This document shows, piece after piece, positions 1 to 8,121 of a stretch of 48,996 bases of DNA (position 1 is its first letter; every line of letters starts with the position of its first letter). The position numbers and the translations under genes are program-made. Under the pieces are notes generated by a model. That model ran no database searches. It worked only from the letters and a program-made list of their open reading frames with translations, and had not been told where the DNA came from. This DNA comes from Microcaldota archaeon (GTDB taxonomy: Archaea > Micrarchaeota > Micrarchaeia > Micrarchaeales > CABMGC01), in contig JAKBRL010000003.1 in the NCBI GenBank assembly GCA_021845465.1, positions 1 through 48,996 on the forward strand, written 5' to 3'.

Positions 1-490
1 AAACCCTGTTGTTCATTACCATGCCTTTGTTGGTCAGTATGTTATTTGCGCCTACTGTACCGAAGCCGCCTATCGACATGCTGATTATCTCCACGCCTAG
101 CATATCTCCTATCTTATCGGAAGTTTCCTTGCTGTATGCAGGATTTATAATTGCTATCTTGTCATTGACAAGAATATTGTTCCTGAGAGCGTTTAGGCTC
201 GTCTCCAATACCTCTATTTCAAGCTCAGGCAGAAGATCCTTGAGGCGTTTAACCTCGCTCGAGTATGCCATCTCGGGAAGAATAAGCGCTCTTGAGTTCA
301 TCACGGCATATATCCCTATCAAATCAGATCCGTTGAGAAGTAACTCCACTATTCGTGTTTTAAGTGAATCGGATATTATCTTCTCACCGCTTCCTCTGGG
401 GTTTCCTCCGATAAGGGTTATTTCTTCATTAGATATTGAGAATGCGCCTATGAAATCATTTCCATAGAGACTTGTTTTCGCTATAGACAT
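1..490 (-). CDS. eif6: Translation initiation factor aIF6 (partial, 3' end outside window)
   Basis: The reverse strand reads from an ATG at 490 (MSIAKTSLYGNDFIG...) with no stop before the left edge, giving about 163 residues of a family usually near 220. Repeated segments of the aIF6 pentein fold are visible: LNALRNNILVNDKIAIINP, then a Gly-rich IGGFGTVGANNILTNKG. Family knowledge: aIF6 binds the 50S subunit and prevents premature joining with 30S. It is the last visible gene of the S19e-PDCD5-L39e-L31e operon, 11 bases after L31e, an order common in archaea. The C-terminus is lost only because the window ends. Confidence 0.9.
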   Translation of the reverse strand, partial: MSIAKTSLYGNDFIGAFSISNEEITLIGGNPRGSGEKIISDSLKTRIVELLLNGSDLIGIYAVMNSRALILPEMAYSSEVKRLKDLLPELEIEVLETSLNALRNNILVNDKIAIINPAYSKETSDKIGDMLGVEIISMSIGGFGTVGANNILTNKGMVMNNRV

Positions 491-501
491 GAGCAGACCT
501 T

Positions 502-981
502 TCAGCTCTTCCCTTCCGAAGAGTGAACTTCTCCAGTTTTGGCAGCAGAGTCTGCTTTGGCTTCTTTCCTCTGCTCTGCCTGTTTCGGTTTCTGGCTCTT
601 TTCTGCTGAAGCAGGATTAGTATTGTTTGACTGCTTTTCAGAATTCTTTTTGGCATTTTTTCCAGAGCCTGCCTGCTTTGGGTTGTCGGTAACTTTTATC
701 TTTGCCTTCTTCTCTGCGAGATCTACCTTTACAGAGTCGCCTGTCTTCTCTATCTCTACCTTTACCCCATAAAAGCCGTTAATGGCGCCCATCATAAGAT
801 AACGGTTAAGCTCGCTGCCTATCTTTACAGACTCGGGAGTGGTCTTGTGGTGCTTTGCTATCTCTTCCCTTAATATTCTCATGGAATTGTTTATCCTTCG
901 TGGCATATGTGTGCGGAACATCTTCCTGCTTATGTTCATCTCCCTTATTGTCTTTGTGGTTGTGGGTGTGTTTGTTGCCAA
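502..981 (-). CDS. rpl31e: 50S ribosomal protein L31e with a long low-complexity C-terminal tail
   Basis: The core RILREEIAKHHKTTPESVKI and SELNRYLMMGAINGFYGVKV match L31e (eL31), a protein near the peptide exit tunnel. The core ends near residue 95; about 60 further residues rich in Lys, Glu, Ala, Asn and Gln follow, making it 159 residues against the usual 80-100. The assigned start is TTG at 981, four bases after the L39e stop; an in-frame ATG at 939 would cut into the expected first strand, so I keep TTG with moderate certainty. The tail closely resembles the tail of S24e at 9749-9880 (see findings). Confidence 0.88.
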   Translation of the reverse strand: MATNTPTTTKTIREMNISRKMFRTHMPRRINNSMRILREEIAKHHKTTPESVKIGSELNRYLMMGAINGFYGVKVEIEKTGDSVKVDLAEKKAKIKVTDNPKQAGSGKNAKKNSEKQSNNTNPASAEKSQKPKQAEQRKEAKADSAAKTGEVHSSEGKS

Positions 982-985
982 GAGA

Positions 986-1144
986 TCATGCCTTTATTCT
1001 TAGTTTTTTATTCCTCCAGCTTCTCTGGAACCTGTTGGATTGTATTCTTCTGTGTGTCCTAAGCATAGCAAGCACAGGGATTCTTCTGTTCTGCTTGAGT
1101 TTATTCCCAAGCCTTCTCTTTTTTTCACTGCTCTTTTTTCCCAT
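986..1144 (-). CDS. rpl39e: 50S ribosomal protein L39e
   Basis: A 52-residue reading frame on the reverse strand begins MGKKSSEKKRRLGNKLKQNR and ends NKKLRIKA. It has the typical L39e pattern: very basic, TH-R-I-Q-SNRFQRSWR core, about 51 residues. L39e lines the peptide exit tunnel of the large subunit. The ATG at 1144 follows the PDCD5 stop by 10 bases and the stop at 986 precedes L31e by 4 bases, so it is the middle gene of a tight operon. It is short enough to be missed by length filters. Confidence 0.93.
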   Translation of the reverse strand: MGKKSSEKKRRLGNKLKQNRRIPVLAMLRTHRRIQSNRFQRSWRNKKLRIKA

Positions 1145-1154
1145 TCATAAAACC

Positions 1155-1463
1155 TTATTTGTGTTGAAATGTTATAGTAGGTTCCTCTTTGTATGTAACT
1201 CTTGCAAGTATATCCTTAAGCTGTGCCTCATTGATCTTTGAATTTATCCTTCCGCTCTGTACCATCGATATTATCAGGTCTATAATCTGCATATAAAGCT
1301 CCTGGTTCGATATGCGAACATTCATCATGCGCTCGTATGCTTCAGGTGTCATGTATTTTTTGGCTATCTCGCGCTTCTGCTGTTCTATCTGCATCGCGCG
1401 CATCCTTGCCGCGATGCGCTTTTTCATATTGGCCTGTTCATTCTCGTTCATATCGGGCTGCAC
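1155..1463 (-). CDS. PDCD5-family DNA-binding protein
   Basis: 102 residues, helical and charged, with the family signature KKYMTPEAYERMMNVRISN followed by a helix and the C-terminal ILARVTYKEEPTITFQHK (family: GR-I-...-L..ll..i). Archaeal PDCD5/TFAR19 homologues form a three-helix bundle and are reported to bind DNA; their exact role is unsettled. Directly follows S19e (3-base gap) and precedes L39e, the conserved archaeal gene order, which supports both start and identity. The start ATG is at 1463; a second ATG in frame four codons on (M-N-E-N-E) is possible. Confidence 0.88.
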   Translation of the reverse strand: MQPDMNENEQANMKKRIAARMRAMQIEQQKREIAKKYMTPEAYERMMNVRISNQELYMQIIDLIISMVQSGRINSKINEAQLKDILARVTYKEEPTITFQHK

Positions 1464-1466
1464 TTT

Positions 1467-1889
1467 CTATGCACCTTTGACTTTAAGCAGTTCTCCTGCT
1501 GTCTTATCCAGAAATGACTTTCCTTTTCCTGTTACTACCCTTCCTCCCTTGGTCTTTTCAATATATCCTGCCTTTTCCAGAGTATCGAATGCATCCTTTA
1601 TTATGCTGCCTCCTGCACGCTTGTGATGCGGGTGTGTTACCATGTGCCTCTTCCTGTTACCGTACCTTACTCTAAGCTTTGCAATGCCTATAGGCCCTTT
1701 GATATAAGTCTGCCTGAGTATTGAAGCACATCGCATATACCAGAAGTTCTCGTCTGAAGAAGGCCTGTCCCTTCCAGCTCCGCTCTTGACGTAATCAACA
1801 TAAGCAGGTTTTGGTATGTTCTGTTCCTTAAGTTTCTCTGCAGTCTTTTTTACGAGCTTGTCGCTCTCCACTTCATATACATTTGCCAT
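1467..1889 (-). CDS. rps19e: 30S ribosomal protein S19e
   Basis: 140 residues, normal for archaeal S19e (eS19). Recognisable segments: PKPAYVDYVKSGAGRDRP, WYMRCASILRQTYIKGPIGI, LRVRYGNRKR and HHKRAGGSIIKDAFDTLEKAGYI. It is a small-subunit head protein needed for 30S maturation. It is the first gene of the minus-strand operon; GGTGG lies a few bases upstream of the ATG as a plausible ribosome binding site. Confidence 0.95.
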   Translation of the reverse strand: MANVYEVESDKLVKKTAEKLKEQNIPKPAYVDYVKSGAGRDRPSSDENFWYMRCASILRQTYIKGPIGIAKLRVRYGNRKRHMVTHPHHKRAGGSIIKDAFDTLEKAGYIEKTKGGRVVTGKGKSFLDKTAGELLKVKGA

Positions 1890-1932
1890 TGGTCCACCAG
1901 AGGATATGACTTTACAGATTAGTTAGGCGGGA

Positions 1933-1946
1933 TTAAGTATTTATTT
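1933..1946 (-). promoter_or_regulatory. Archaeal TATA box of the S19e operon
   Basis: On the minus strand this reads AAATAAATACTTAA, centred about 50 bases before the S19e ATG. With a start site about 26 bases downstream this predicts a leader of roughly 25 bases that contains the GGTGG motif. No other TATA-like block lies closer to the gene. Confidence 0.5.
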
Positions 1947-2139
1947 GTTCGTATGAATGCTTTGAATATGCAGGTCTAAAGATTATTCATTGATTTTGGG
2001 CAAGGATAAAATATAAAGATTATTAATTCTCAAATATTATAAGATTAAATCAAGTAATTCAGAAAAAATCCGAGGTTTACGGTTATGCCGGTCGGGAAAA
2101 TATCCAGATTATTGATTTGAAAATAATGCAGGGTTGAAG

Positions 2140-3294
2140 ATGGAAAAGACAAGAGGTATAGTGAATGCAACGAGAGAAGATAGTAGTAATGCTAACGCGT
2201 TAAGTTTAGCTGAGAAGAAAGTTGTTGCTAGAATTATAACATTATTTGGAGAGGAACATATTGCACTGCCAGAAAACCACATAGCTGAAGTCCTCAGAAT
2301 GCTGCCTGAATACAAAGGAAGAAAGGCGGACGAGACGGCAAAAGTGATAAAGAGAGTATTGACGTATCCAGGCTCAACAGAAAACGGGGAGAAAGATGAC
2401 AAGATAGTTAATGCCATAGCCTCAATTGTCTACCGGAAGGAGGATAGTCAGCCTGTAGCAGTTGAAACTGAAATCAATACCGTAAAGAAAACAAGGAAAA
2501 CTGAAAACGAACCTAAAATAGTATTGTACAGGGACTGGCTAATGGCCTTAAAGAAAGGATTTTCCAGAAATAAGGTAGATAAAGAAGCCATTGAAAAAAC
2601 CTTAATGGGAGTAAAAGATTTCAGTTATAGTGAAAAACAGGCAAAGAAAACGGCATCTGAGCTAATATGGGTTTTCAATTCTCCGATTGATAGCATAGAG
2701 AAAGCAGACATAGAGCGGTTTGATATCATATCAAAAATTGCAATACTGCTTAGGGATAATATTCCAGATTGGAAGCTTGCAAAAAGGGTAATTAATTCGA
2801 TGGGGGGCGAATTTTCCTCATTGTTATTGGAGCTTGAGCATGAACGGTTTGAAGGGATAAGATCGTCGCGTACGCCTGAGGCTGCAATGACTAAAATAAT
2901 TAAAAGGTTCAATGAGCTTTCAGAAGGAGTTCCTGAAAGATATATGAATTATAAGCTGGTCTTTTCTGAAGAAGCAGAAAAAGAGTTTTATGATTATTAT
3001 AGAAAACACGGAGCTTCCATAAAAAGCGAATTTAATCAACTTTGCGAATCACTTCCATACCTGAAAACAGAGCTGTTACTGAGAAGGGTAGGAAGATCTC
3101 CTGCAAGAGGCCAGATTTCCGGGAAGCAGATCGCATATAAAGGAAAAAATTACGATGCCTATCATGCCGCTCCCAATTATATAAATCTGCGTGCAGAGTA
3201 TATAATAGCAGACAGGGGTGCGGAAAAGGAGATAGTGATAACCGGATTCTATGTAGCCCATCCGACAGGAAACTCTTCGGAAGGCTTTAGATAG
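2140..3294 (+). CDS. Unknown protein with a possible RelE/ParE-like C-terminal domain
   Basis: 384 residues from the ATG at 2140 (a TTG two codons earlier is possible). I do not recognise the first 270 residues: charged, helical, with a Lys/Glu-rich linker near residues 105-130. The last 100 residues (from LVFSEEAEKEFYDYYRKHG to VITGFYVAHPTG) have the layout of a RelE/ParE toxin fold: helical hairpin, then strands around LRAEYIIADRG-EKEIVITGF, ending in a conserved H. That is a fold-level guess, not a family match. Nine bases separate it from the next gene, so the pair is probably co-transcribed. Confidence 0.6.
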   Translation: MEKTRGIVNATREDSSNANALSLAEKKVVARIITLFGEEHIALPENHIAEVLRMLPEYKGRKADETAKVIKRVLTYPGSTENGEKDDKIVNAIASIVYRKEDSQPVAVETEINTVKKTRKTENEPKIVLYRDWLMALKKGFSRNKVDKEAIEKTLMGVKDFSYSEKQAKKTASELIWVFNSPIDSIEKADIERFDIISKIAILLRDNIPDWKLAKRVINSMGGEFSSLLLELEHERFEGIRSSRTPEAAMTKIIKRFNELSEGVPERYMNYKLVFSEEAEKEFYDYYRKHGASIKSEFNQLCESLPYLKTELLLRRVGRSPARGQISGKQIAYKGKNYDAYHAAPNYINLRAEYIIADRGAEKEIVITGFYVAHPTGNSSEGFR

Positions 3295-3303
3295 GCTGAT
3301 AAA

Positions 3304-3768
3304 ATGACTACAAAAATTGCACATGAAAATGGAACACGTCATGACAGTAGAATACGTGATACCATAAATAAAGTATATCCTAAGGCAGGATCCGCATTTA
3401 TCGAAGATCTTGTAAGAATAGCTACCACGGAAGTTGTTGAAAATATTAGAGGTAGTTTGGAAATCCCTGAGATGAGACTTGCGATTGCATTGAATCCCAA
3501 TACGCCTCCTGATGTCTTGTTGAAGATACTCAAAGAGAACAGGAATCCCGAAATCGCTAAGACAATAGTTTCCCACCCTAATATGAGAGAAGATGGGTTT
3601 CTCTTCCTGATTGAGAATGAAAAAAACATAGAGGTTATAGTTGCTGCAATAAGCAATTCAAAGGCACCTATCCCAAGGAGATTCCTGGATGCCTGCATAA
3701 GCATTCAGGATTCTGATGTACAACGTGCTTTGGTGATGCGTTTCCTCAAAGATCTTAGAAACGAATGA
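3304..3768 (+). CDS. Leucine-rich-variant / HEAT-like repeat protein
   Basis: 154 residues. The central part RLAIALNPNTPPDVLLKILK and IAKTIVSHPNMREDGFLFLI repeats a pattern of helix - N-P-N-T/N-M - helix typical of LRV (variant leucine-rich) or HEAT-like solenoids, usually a protein-binding surface. The first 50 residues are unlike the repeats. It sits 9 bases after the preceding unknown gene with no promoter of its own, so a shared operon is likely. Function unknown; if the upstream protein really ends in a RelE-like domain, this one could be its partner, but nothing here proves that. Confidence 0.62.
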   Translation: MTTKIAHENGTRHDSRIRDTINKVYPKAGSAFIEDLVRIATTEVVENIRGSLEIPEMRLAIALNPNTPPDVLLKILKENRNPEIAKTIVSHPNMREDGFLFLIENEKNIEVIVAAISNSKAPIPRRFLDACISIQDSDVQRALVMRFLKDLRNE

Positions 3769-3784
3769 TTAATTGTGACGTCCT

Positions 3785-3820
3785 CCCACCCGTGAACGGT
3801 GTGGGATTTCCCGCTCACGG
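3785..3820. repeat. Mutually exclusive hairpins, resembling an IS200/IS605-type end
   Basis: CCCAC-CCGT (3785-3793) pairs with ACGG-T-GTGGG (3796-3805) to make a strong short hairpin. The segment CCGTGA (3790-3795) can instead pair with TCACGG (3815-3820). The block is GC-rich against AT-rich surroundings and lies just after the stop at 3768. Hairpins with this CCCACC...GGTGGG look are typical of IS200/IS605 ends and omega-RNA tails, but no transposase is nearby, so it is either a relic or simply a terminator structure. Confidence 0.4.
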
Positions 3821-3990
3821 CGTTAAAAATATTTTTTCGAACTTCAAGATTGACAACTGTTTTTAGATATTATCAGGGTATTTTAACCTGAATCCGGATT
3901 GCAGCGGCATGTTCGCACGGTATCTGACCTTTGCGCATGGTTTATATTACTTTAGTGATAAATTGTTTTGCTATTTAAGCAGTAGATATT

Positions 3991-4197
3991 ATGATATGCG
4001 AGAGATGCAAAAAGGACATAGTCAAAAGCGTGACATGCAATTATTGTAACAGGAAGATAGGCTATGAATGCCTTAAGAGTCAGAAGAAGGTAAGCACAAC
4101 GGAACGCACATACATATGCAAGGATTGCTGGTCAAGCACCAAGAAGAGAGGAAGGTATAAGAGCTATATAATCTTCAAGAACAGGACTGCAAGCTAA
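3991..4197 (+). CDS. Small zinc-finger protein
   Basis: 68 residues with CERC (3-6), CNYC (16-19), a lone C at 27 and CKDC (43-46): four zinc-ligand positions arranged like a FYVE/treble-clef or cross-brace finger, followed by a basic tail (KKRGRYKSYIIFKNR). Such proteins in archaea are usually uncharacterised. A TATA-like TTTATATTAC near 3940 gives a start site around 3968 and a short leader. Convergent with ileS, whose stop lies 50 bases downstream. Confidence 0.72.
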   Translation: MICERCKKDIVKSVTCNYCNRKIGYECLKSQKKVSTTERTYICKDCWSSTKKRGRYKSYIIFKNRTAS

Positions 4198-4246
4198 TTA
4201 GCATATCTGCCCTCGAAACATTTATCGGAGGACTGTGAGACTTTAA

Positions 4247-7200
4247 TCATTCGTTTTTTGTTATTGCAAGATAGATCTTTTCGCCTTCGATCTCACTCTC
4301 TTTCATGCTGGGAAGATCTTCGGATTCCTTAATTTCCAAAGCGTTTAGGTCGGACATTATCCGCTTTAGGTTTTTCTTTATTATTCCACTCAACTCTCCA
4401 GGAATCTTCATCCTTATGATTATCTTCTCGCTTTTTCTCAGCTGCATTGATTTCCTCTCAGTCTGGATCTTTCTCTCAAAAGTCCTTATCGCAGCTTCAT
4501 TCTTAAGCTCTTCATCTATCGTCGGGTCAAGATAAACTATACCGTGGCTGAATGCTATTGCGTCTTCGGCTGGAAGCTTTTTAACTACAGTGAAATGCCT
4601 CTCACTTATTGCAAAATTTCCTCTGGAGGTCTTAATCTCATAACTTCCTGATGCTTTGACAGCCTTTATTATTTCTTCGGCATTGGCTGATTTTAAGGCT
4701 TCTGCTATGATTCCTGCGTTTTCTTTGAAATCTGGGCCTATACTCTTGAATTGGGGCTGTATCTCATTATTTGACGAATTCCCTATCTTTATCAGAACTT
4801 TTCTGAGATTGACATAATCCTCTATTATGTAAGCAAGCCTTTCGAGCGATTCGGCTATCTTGTTGTCAGATACCTCTATAGTGCCTTCTGCAAGCGGCTG
4901 CCTCAGCCTGATGCCTATCTTTTCTCTTGCATTAAGCATTGCAGTCACAACTTCCTGTGCTAACGACATCTCGCTTTCCAATCCTTCGTCTATGAGCTTT
5001 TTAGAATATGAAGGCCATCTTTCGAGAAATATCGATTCCTTTTCTTTGTAGCGCTCAATGTATATGTGCTCTGAAAGGAAAGGCATTATGACCGATACGG
5101 GAATAAGGATGCTGTGAAGAACATAGCTTACAGTATCAACCACTGTCTTTGCCTTCTGCCTGCTGTAGCTGTTCATTCTTTTCTTTGCCGATTTCAGATA
5201 AAACCTGCTGAAGTCCTCTACTATGAAACGATTCATAAGGTCCGCGGCCTTGTATGTCTCGAATTCGTCGAGATACTTGGTGCATTCTTTAATGAGAGTC
5301 TCTGTTCTTGAGAGCATCCACCTGTCTATCTGGTCCATATTTCTGACCGAAGGCTTCTTTCCGGGCTTTGGGACATAGCCCATGGACGCCTGGTACTCAT
5401 CCAACAAGCTTGAGATATTGTAAAGCATTATCACTGTCTTCTGGCTCTCCCTTATCTCATTCTCGTTTAGATTCCTGTTTAGTATTGGAGGATGGTTTAT
5501 GCTCCATAAACGGAACGCGTCGGCTCCGAATATCTTGGTTATCTCGCCAAGCGGCCTGTAATTCCCGAAACTCTTGCTCATCTTCCTTCCGTCAGTTCCT
5601 GACATTATTCCATGTACTATTACATTCTCAAACGGTATTCTGCCATAAGTCATCAGGCCGCATTTCATCAAGTATTGGAACCATGCACGTATCTGCTCTA
5701 TGTACTCTACAATGAGGTCAGCCGGGAAGAATTTCTCGAATTGTTCCTCTGACATGCTTGCCCTGAAGGTTATTCCTGAGTCGAACCAGACATCAAAGAT
5801 GTCTTTTATACGCTCCGAGGTGCCTCCGCATTCGCAGATGAGCTTTATTTTGTCGATATAAGGTCTATGCAGGTCTTTCAGCATCTCAAGCTCTGAAGGG
5901 TTTGCTGCCTTCTGCCTTAGTTCTTCAAGTGAGCCTATGATGGTGTTTCTTTCGCATTTCTGGCATTTCCAGATAGGCATAGGCGCTCCCCAGTACCTCT
6001 GTCTGGATATGCACCAGTCAGGCGAGTTCTCTAGGACTGCCTTCTGCCACTCCTTTACCTCGGGCGGGTGCCAGTTCACCTTCTCGTTCTGCTTTATCAT
6101 CTTTTTCTTCATCTTCTTTATGTTTATGAACCACTGGTCAGTAGCTAGGAATATGAGCTTCGAGCTGCATCTCCAGCAGTATGGGTAGCTGTGCCTTATG
6201 GATTTTTTGCCTGCAAGATCACCAGACTGTTCGAGATCCCTTATAACTGCTTTGTTGCCATCCGTAGGAACCTTTATTCCCCTGTATTCTCCTGCTTCAT
6301 CGCTGTATGTTGCATCGGGATTTATGGGGCTGAAGATAGGAAGCTTATTTATCTTTCCTAATGAGAAGTCCTCTATACCGTTTCCTGGGGCTATATGGAC
6401 CAACCCGGTTCCCTCTCCCATCGATACTAGACTCTCTGAAAAGATAACTTTATGGTATTTTTCCAATTTCTTCTGAGTTGGAACCTTCTCAGCTAAGGGA
6501 CTTGTATAGTAGGTGTTTTTTAGCATGATGCCTTTGAATTCCATCAGTACTGTTGCACTTTTTCCTGTTGCCGCTGAAAAATCGTCTAAACGCTCTTTTG
6601 CAATTATAAGGTTCTTTCCTTCCGAATTGATTAGCAGGTACTGTTTTTCTGGATTGACTGCTATCGCTACATTTGCAGGAAGAGTCCACGGAGTAGTTGT
6701 CCATATGAGAAGGTAGCTCTCTCTTGGCAACTCGATTCCGGGCCTGGACTTGTTCATGTTTACCTTAAATGAAACATAGACTGAAGGGTCTTCAGTCTCC
6801 TTATATTCGACCTCCATGCTCCCCTGGGATAGCGGAGTCTCACAATGCGGGCAGTAGATAAGTGTGCGTTTTCCCGCATATAGAAAGCCTTTTTCGCTGG
6901 CTTTTTTGAACATCTGCCATGCCGTTTCTATGTACTCATTCTTGTAAGGAAGATATGGATTCTTGAAGTCTAAGGAGATCCCGAACCGCTCATAATCGGC
7001 ATCCATTCTGCCTATATACTTCTCAACATACTCCCTGCAGCTGTTTATGAATTTTTCCAGGCCGATTTTCTGCTCTATCTCTTTTTTCGACTGTATGCCT
7101 AACTCTTTCTCCAGCTTATTCTCTACTGGAAGGCCATGCACATCATATCCTGCGCGGTCTATGACATCGTATCCCCTGTATCTCCTGTATCGTATAGATG

Positions 7201-7378
7201 CATCCTTTATTGACTTGGTCCATATCTGTGCAGGATGAAGGTCTCCGCTCACAAATGGAGGACCGTCAAGAAAATAAAAGGGTTTGCCTCCCCTGTTTTT
7301 CGCTCTTGTCTTTTCCAGAATCTGCCTGCTCTTCCAGTACTCTATTACTTTTTCCTCGTTCTTACTTATCTCAAGCAT
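4247..7378 (-). CDS. ileS: Isoleucyl-tRNA synthetase
   Basis: 1043 residues, the expected length for archaeal/eukaryotic-type IleRS. Visible: Rossmann start FYFLDGPPFVSG, the editing domain with TTTPWTLPANVAIAV, tRNA-binding WWYI-like SPDWCISRQRYWGAPMPIW, and KMSKSFGN at about residues 597-604. The first class I signature is unusual: the position of HxGH/HLGT reads H48-P-A-Q51. The anticodon domain follows (residues about 660-800). The ATG at 7378 has GTGGGT upstream and a TATA block TATATAATAA about 40 bases before it. Divergent from the lipid phosphatidyltransferase gene. Confidence 0.96.
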   Translation of the reverse strand: MLEISKNEEKVIEYWKSRQILEKTRAKNRGGKPFYFLDGPPFVSGDLHPAQIWTKSIKDASIRYRRYRGYDVIDRAGYDVHGLPVENKLEKELGIQSKKEIEQKIGLEKFINSCREYVEKYIGRMDADYERFGISLDFKNPYLPYKNEYIETAWQMFKKASEKGFLYAGKRTLIYCPHCETPLSQGSMEVEYKETEDPSVYVSFKVNMNKSRPGIELPRESYLLIWTTTPWTLPANVAIAVNPEKQYLLINSEGKNLIIAKERLDDFSAATGKSATVLMEFKGIMLKNTYYTSPLAEKVPTQKKLEKYHKVIFSESLVSMGEGTGLVHIAPGNGIEDFSLGKINKLPIFSPINPDATYSDEAGEYRGIKVPTDGNKAVIRDLEQSGDLAGKKSIRHSYPYCWRCSSKLIFLATDQWFINIKKMKKKMIKQNEKVNWHPPEVKEWQKAVLENSPDWCISRQRYWGAPMPIWKCQKCERNTIIGSLEELRQKAANPSELEMLKDLHRPYIDKIKLICECGGTSERIKDIFDVWFDSGITFRASMSEEQFEKFFPADLIVEYIEQIRAWFQYLMKCGLMTYGRIPFENVIVHGIMSGTDGRKMSKSFGNYRPLGEITKIFGADAFRLWSINHPPILNRNLNENEIRESQKTVIMLYNISSLLDEYQASMGYVPKPGKKPSVRNMDQIDRWMLSRTETLIKECTKYLDEFETYKAADLMNRFIVEDFSRFYLKSAKKRMNSYSRQKAKTVVDTVSYVLHSILIPVSVIMPFLSEHIYIERYKEKESIFLERWPSYSKKLIDEGLESEMSLAQEVVTAMLNAREKIGIRLRQPLAEGTIEVSDNKIAESLERLAYIIEDYVNLRKVLIKIGNSSNNEIQPQFKSIGPDFKENAGIIAEALKSANAEEIIKAVKASGSYEIKTSRGNFAISERHFTVVKKLPAEDAIAFSHGIVYLDPTIDEELKNEAAIRTFERKIQTERKSMQLRKSEKIIIRMKIPGELSGIIKKNLKRIMSDLNALEIKESEDLPSMKESEIEGEKIYLAITKNE

Positions 7379-7441
7379 ATTCGATACCCACTTTTGTAAA
7401 ATTAAGAATTTATTATATACTTATTATCTTATAAGAACTGC

Positions 7442-7450
7442 TTTAAATAT
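7442..7450 (+). promoter_or_regulatory. TATA box fixing the start of the 7475 gene
   Basis: TTTAAATAT is centred 28 bases before the ATG at 7475, the spacing expected for a leaderless archaeal transcript. A TTG at 7451 in the same frame overlaps the TATA element itself, which argues against the longer version. Confidence 0.55.
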
Positions 7451-7474
7451 TTGCTCCGATATCTAATAGGTTTG

Positions 7475-8116
7475 ATGAGATCTGCAGATGCGGCAACATA
7501 TGTCAGAACAGCTATGGCTTTGGTCGTAGTCTATCTCGTGCTGATAAAATTTGTTCCTGCTGTAATAATATTCCTGATAGCGTTGGTCATAGCGCTTGAC
7601 GGCCTTGATGGATATATGGCAGTCTATGAAGAGAGTGATGGCAAGATCAGCTTTATTCAGTACCTTTCTGCAGCTATGGGAGACAGATCGATGAAAGAGA
7701 AGGTATCATCAGTAAAGCAGAGCATCAAGAAACATGCGCCTCATGGAGCAAGAATGGACGTTGCCGGAGACAGGGTTGTTGAATACTCTTTTTGGATTGT
7801 TTTTACCTATCTCCATGTGCTTCCTATATACGTACTTTTAATAGTCATCATAAGGCATTCGTTTGTAGACGCTCTGATGGCGTCCAAAGGCACTTCATCT
7901 AAAATGAAGACAAGCATAGGCAAGGCCATGTACTCTTCGAATATAGCCAGAGGAGGAATAAATGTAGTAAAATTCCTTGCTTTTTCCTACCTAGTGCTTA
8001 TGTATATTGCAGGTTATCCTGCAATAATAGGATATGTGCTTGTGGGAATCCTTGTTGCATATATACTTGCAAGGGGAGTTGCGGAAGTATATGAGAGCAT
8101 GAAATCAAATGATTGA
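7475..8116 (+). CDS. CDP-alcohol phosphatidyltransferase family membrane protein
   Basis: 213 residues with several membrane helices. The family motif D-x2-D-G-x2-A is present as D42-GLD45G46YMA49, and the second half G-x3-D-x3-D as G91-ARMD95VAGD99. Normally these halves are about ten residues apart; here 41 residues lie between A49 and G91. The family transfers a phosphoalcohol (inositol phosphate, glycerol phosphate, serine) onto CDP-archaeol or similar; the substrate cannot be told. It overlaps into the GT2 gene region with a 5-base gap, suggesting a joint role in envelope lipid or glycolipid synthesis. Confidence 0.85.
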   Translation: MRSADAATYVRTAMALVVVYLVLIKFVPAVIIFLIALVIALDGLDGYMAVYEESDGKISFIQYLSAAMGDRSMKEKVSSVKQSIKKHAPHGARMDVAGDRVVEYSFWIVFTYLHVLPIYVLLIVIIRHSFVDALMASKGTSSKMKTSIGKAMYSSNIARGGINVVKFLAFSYLVLMYIAGYPAIIGYVLVGILVAYILARGVAEVYESMKSND

Positions 8117-8121
8117 TAAGG

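Noticed and set aside
9..467. Long plus-strand open frame at the left edge
   Set aside because: It is the mirror of aIF6 on the minus strand; the protein shows no family features.
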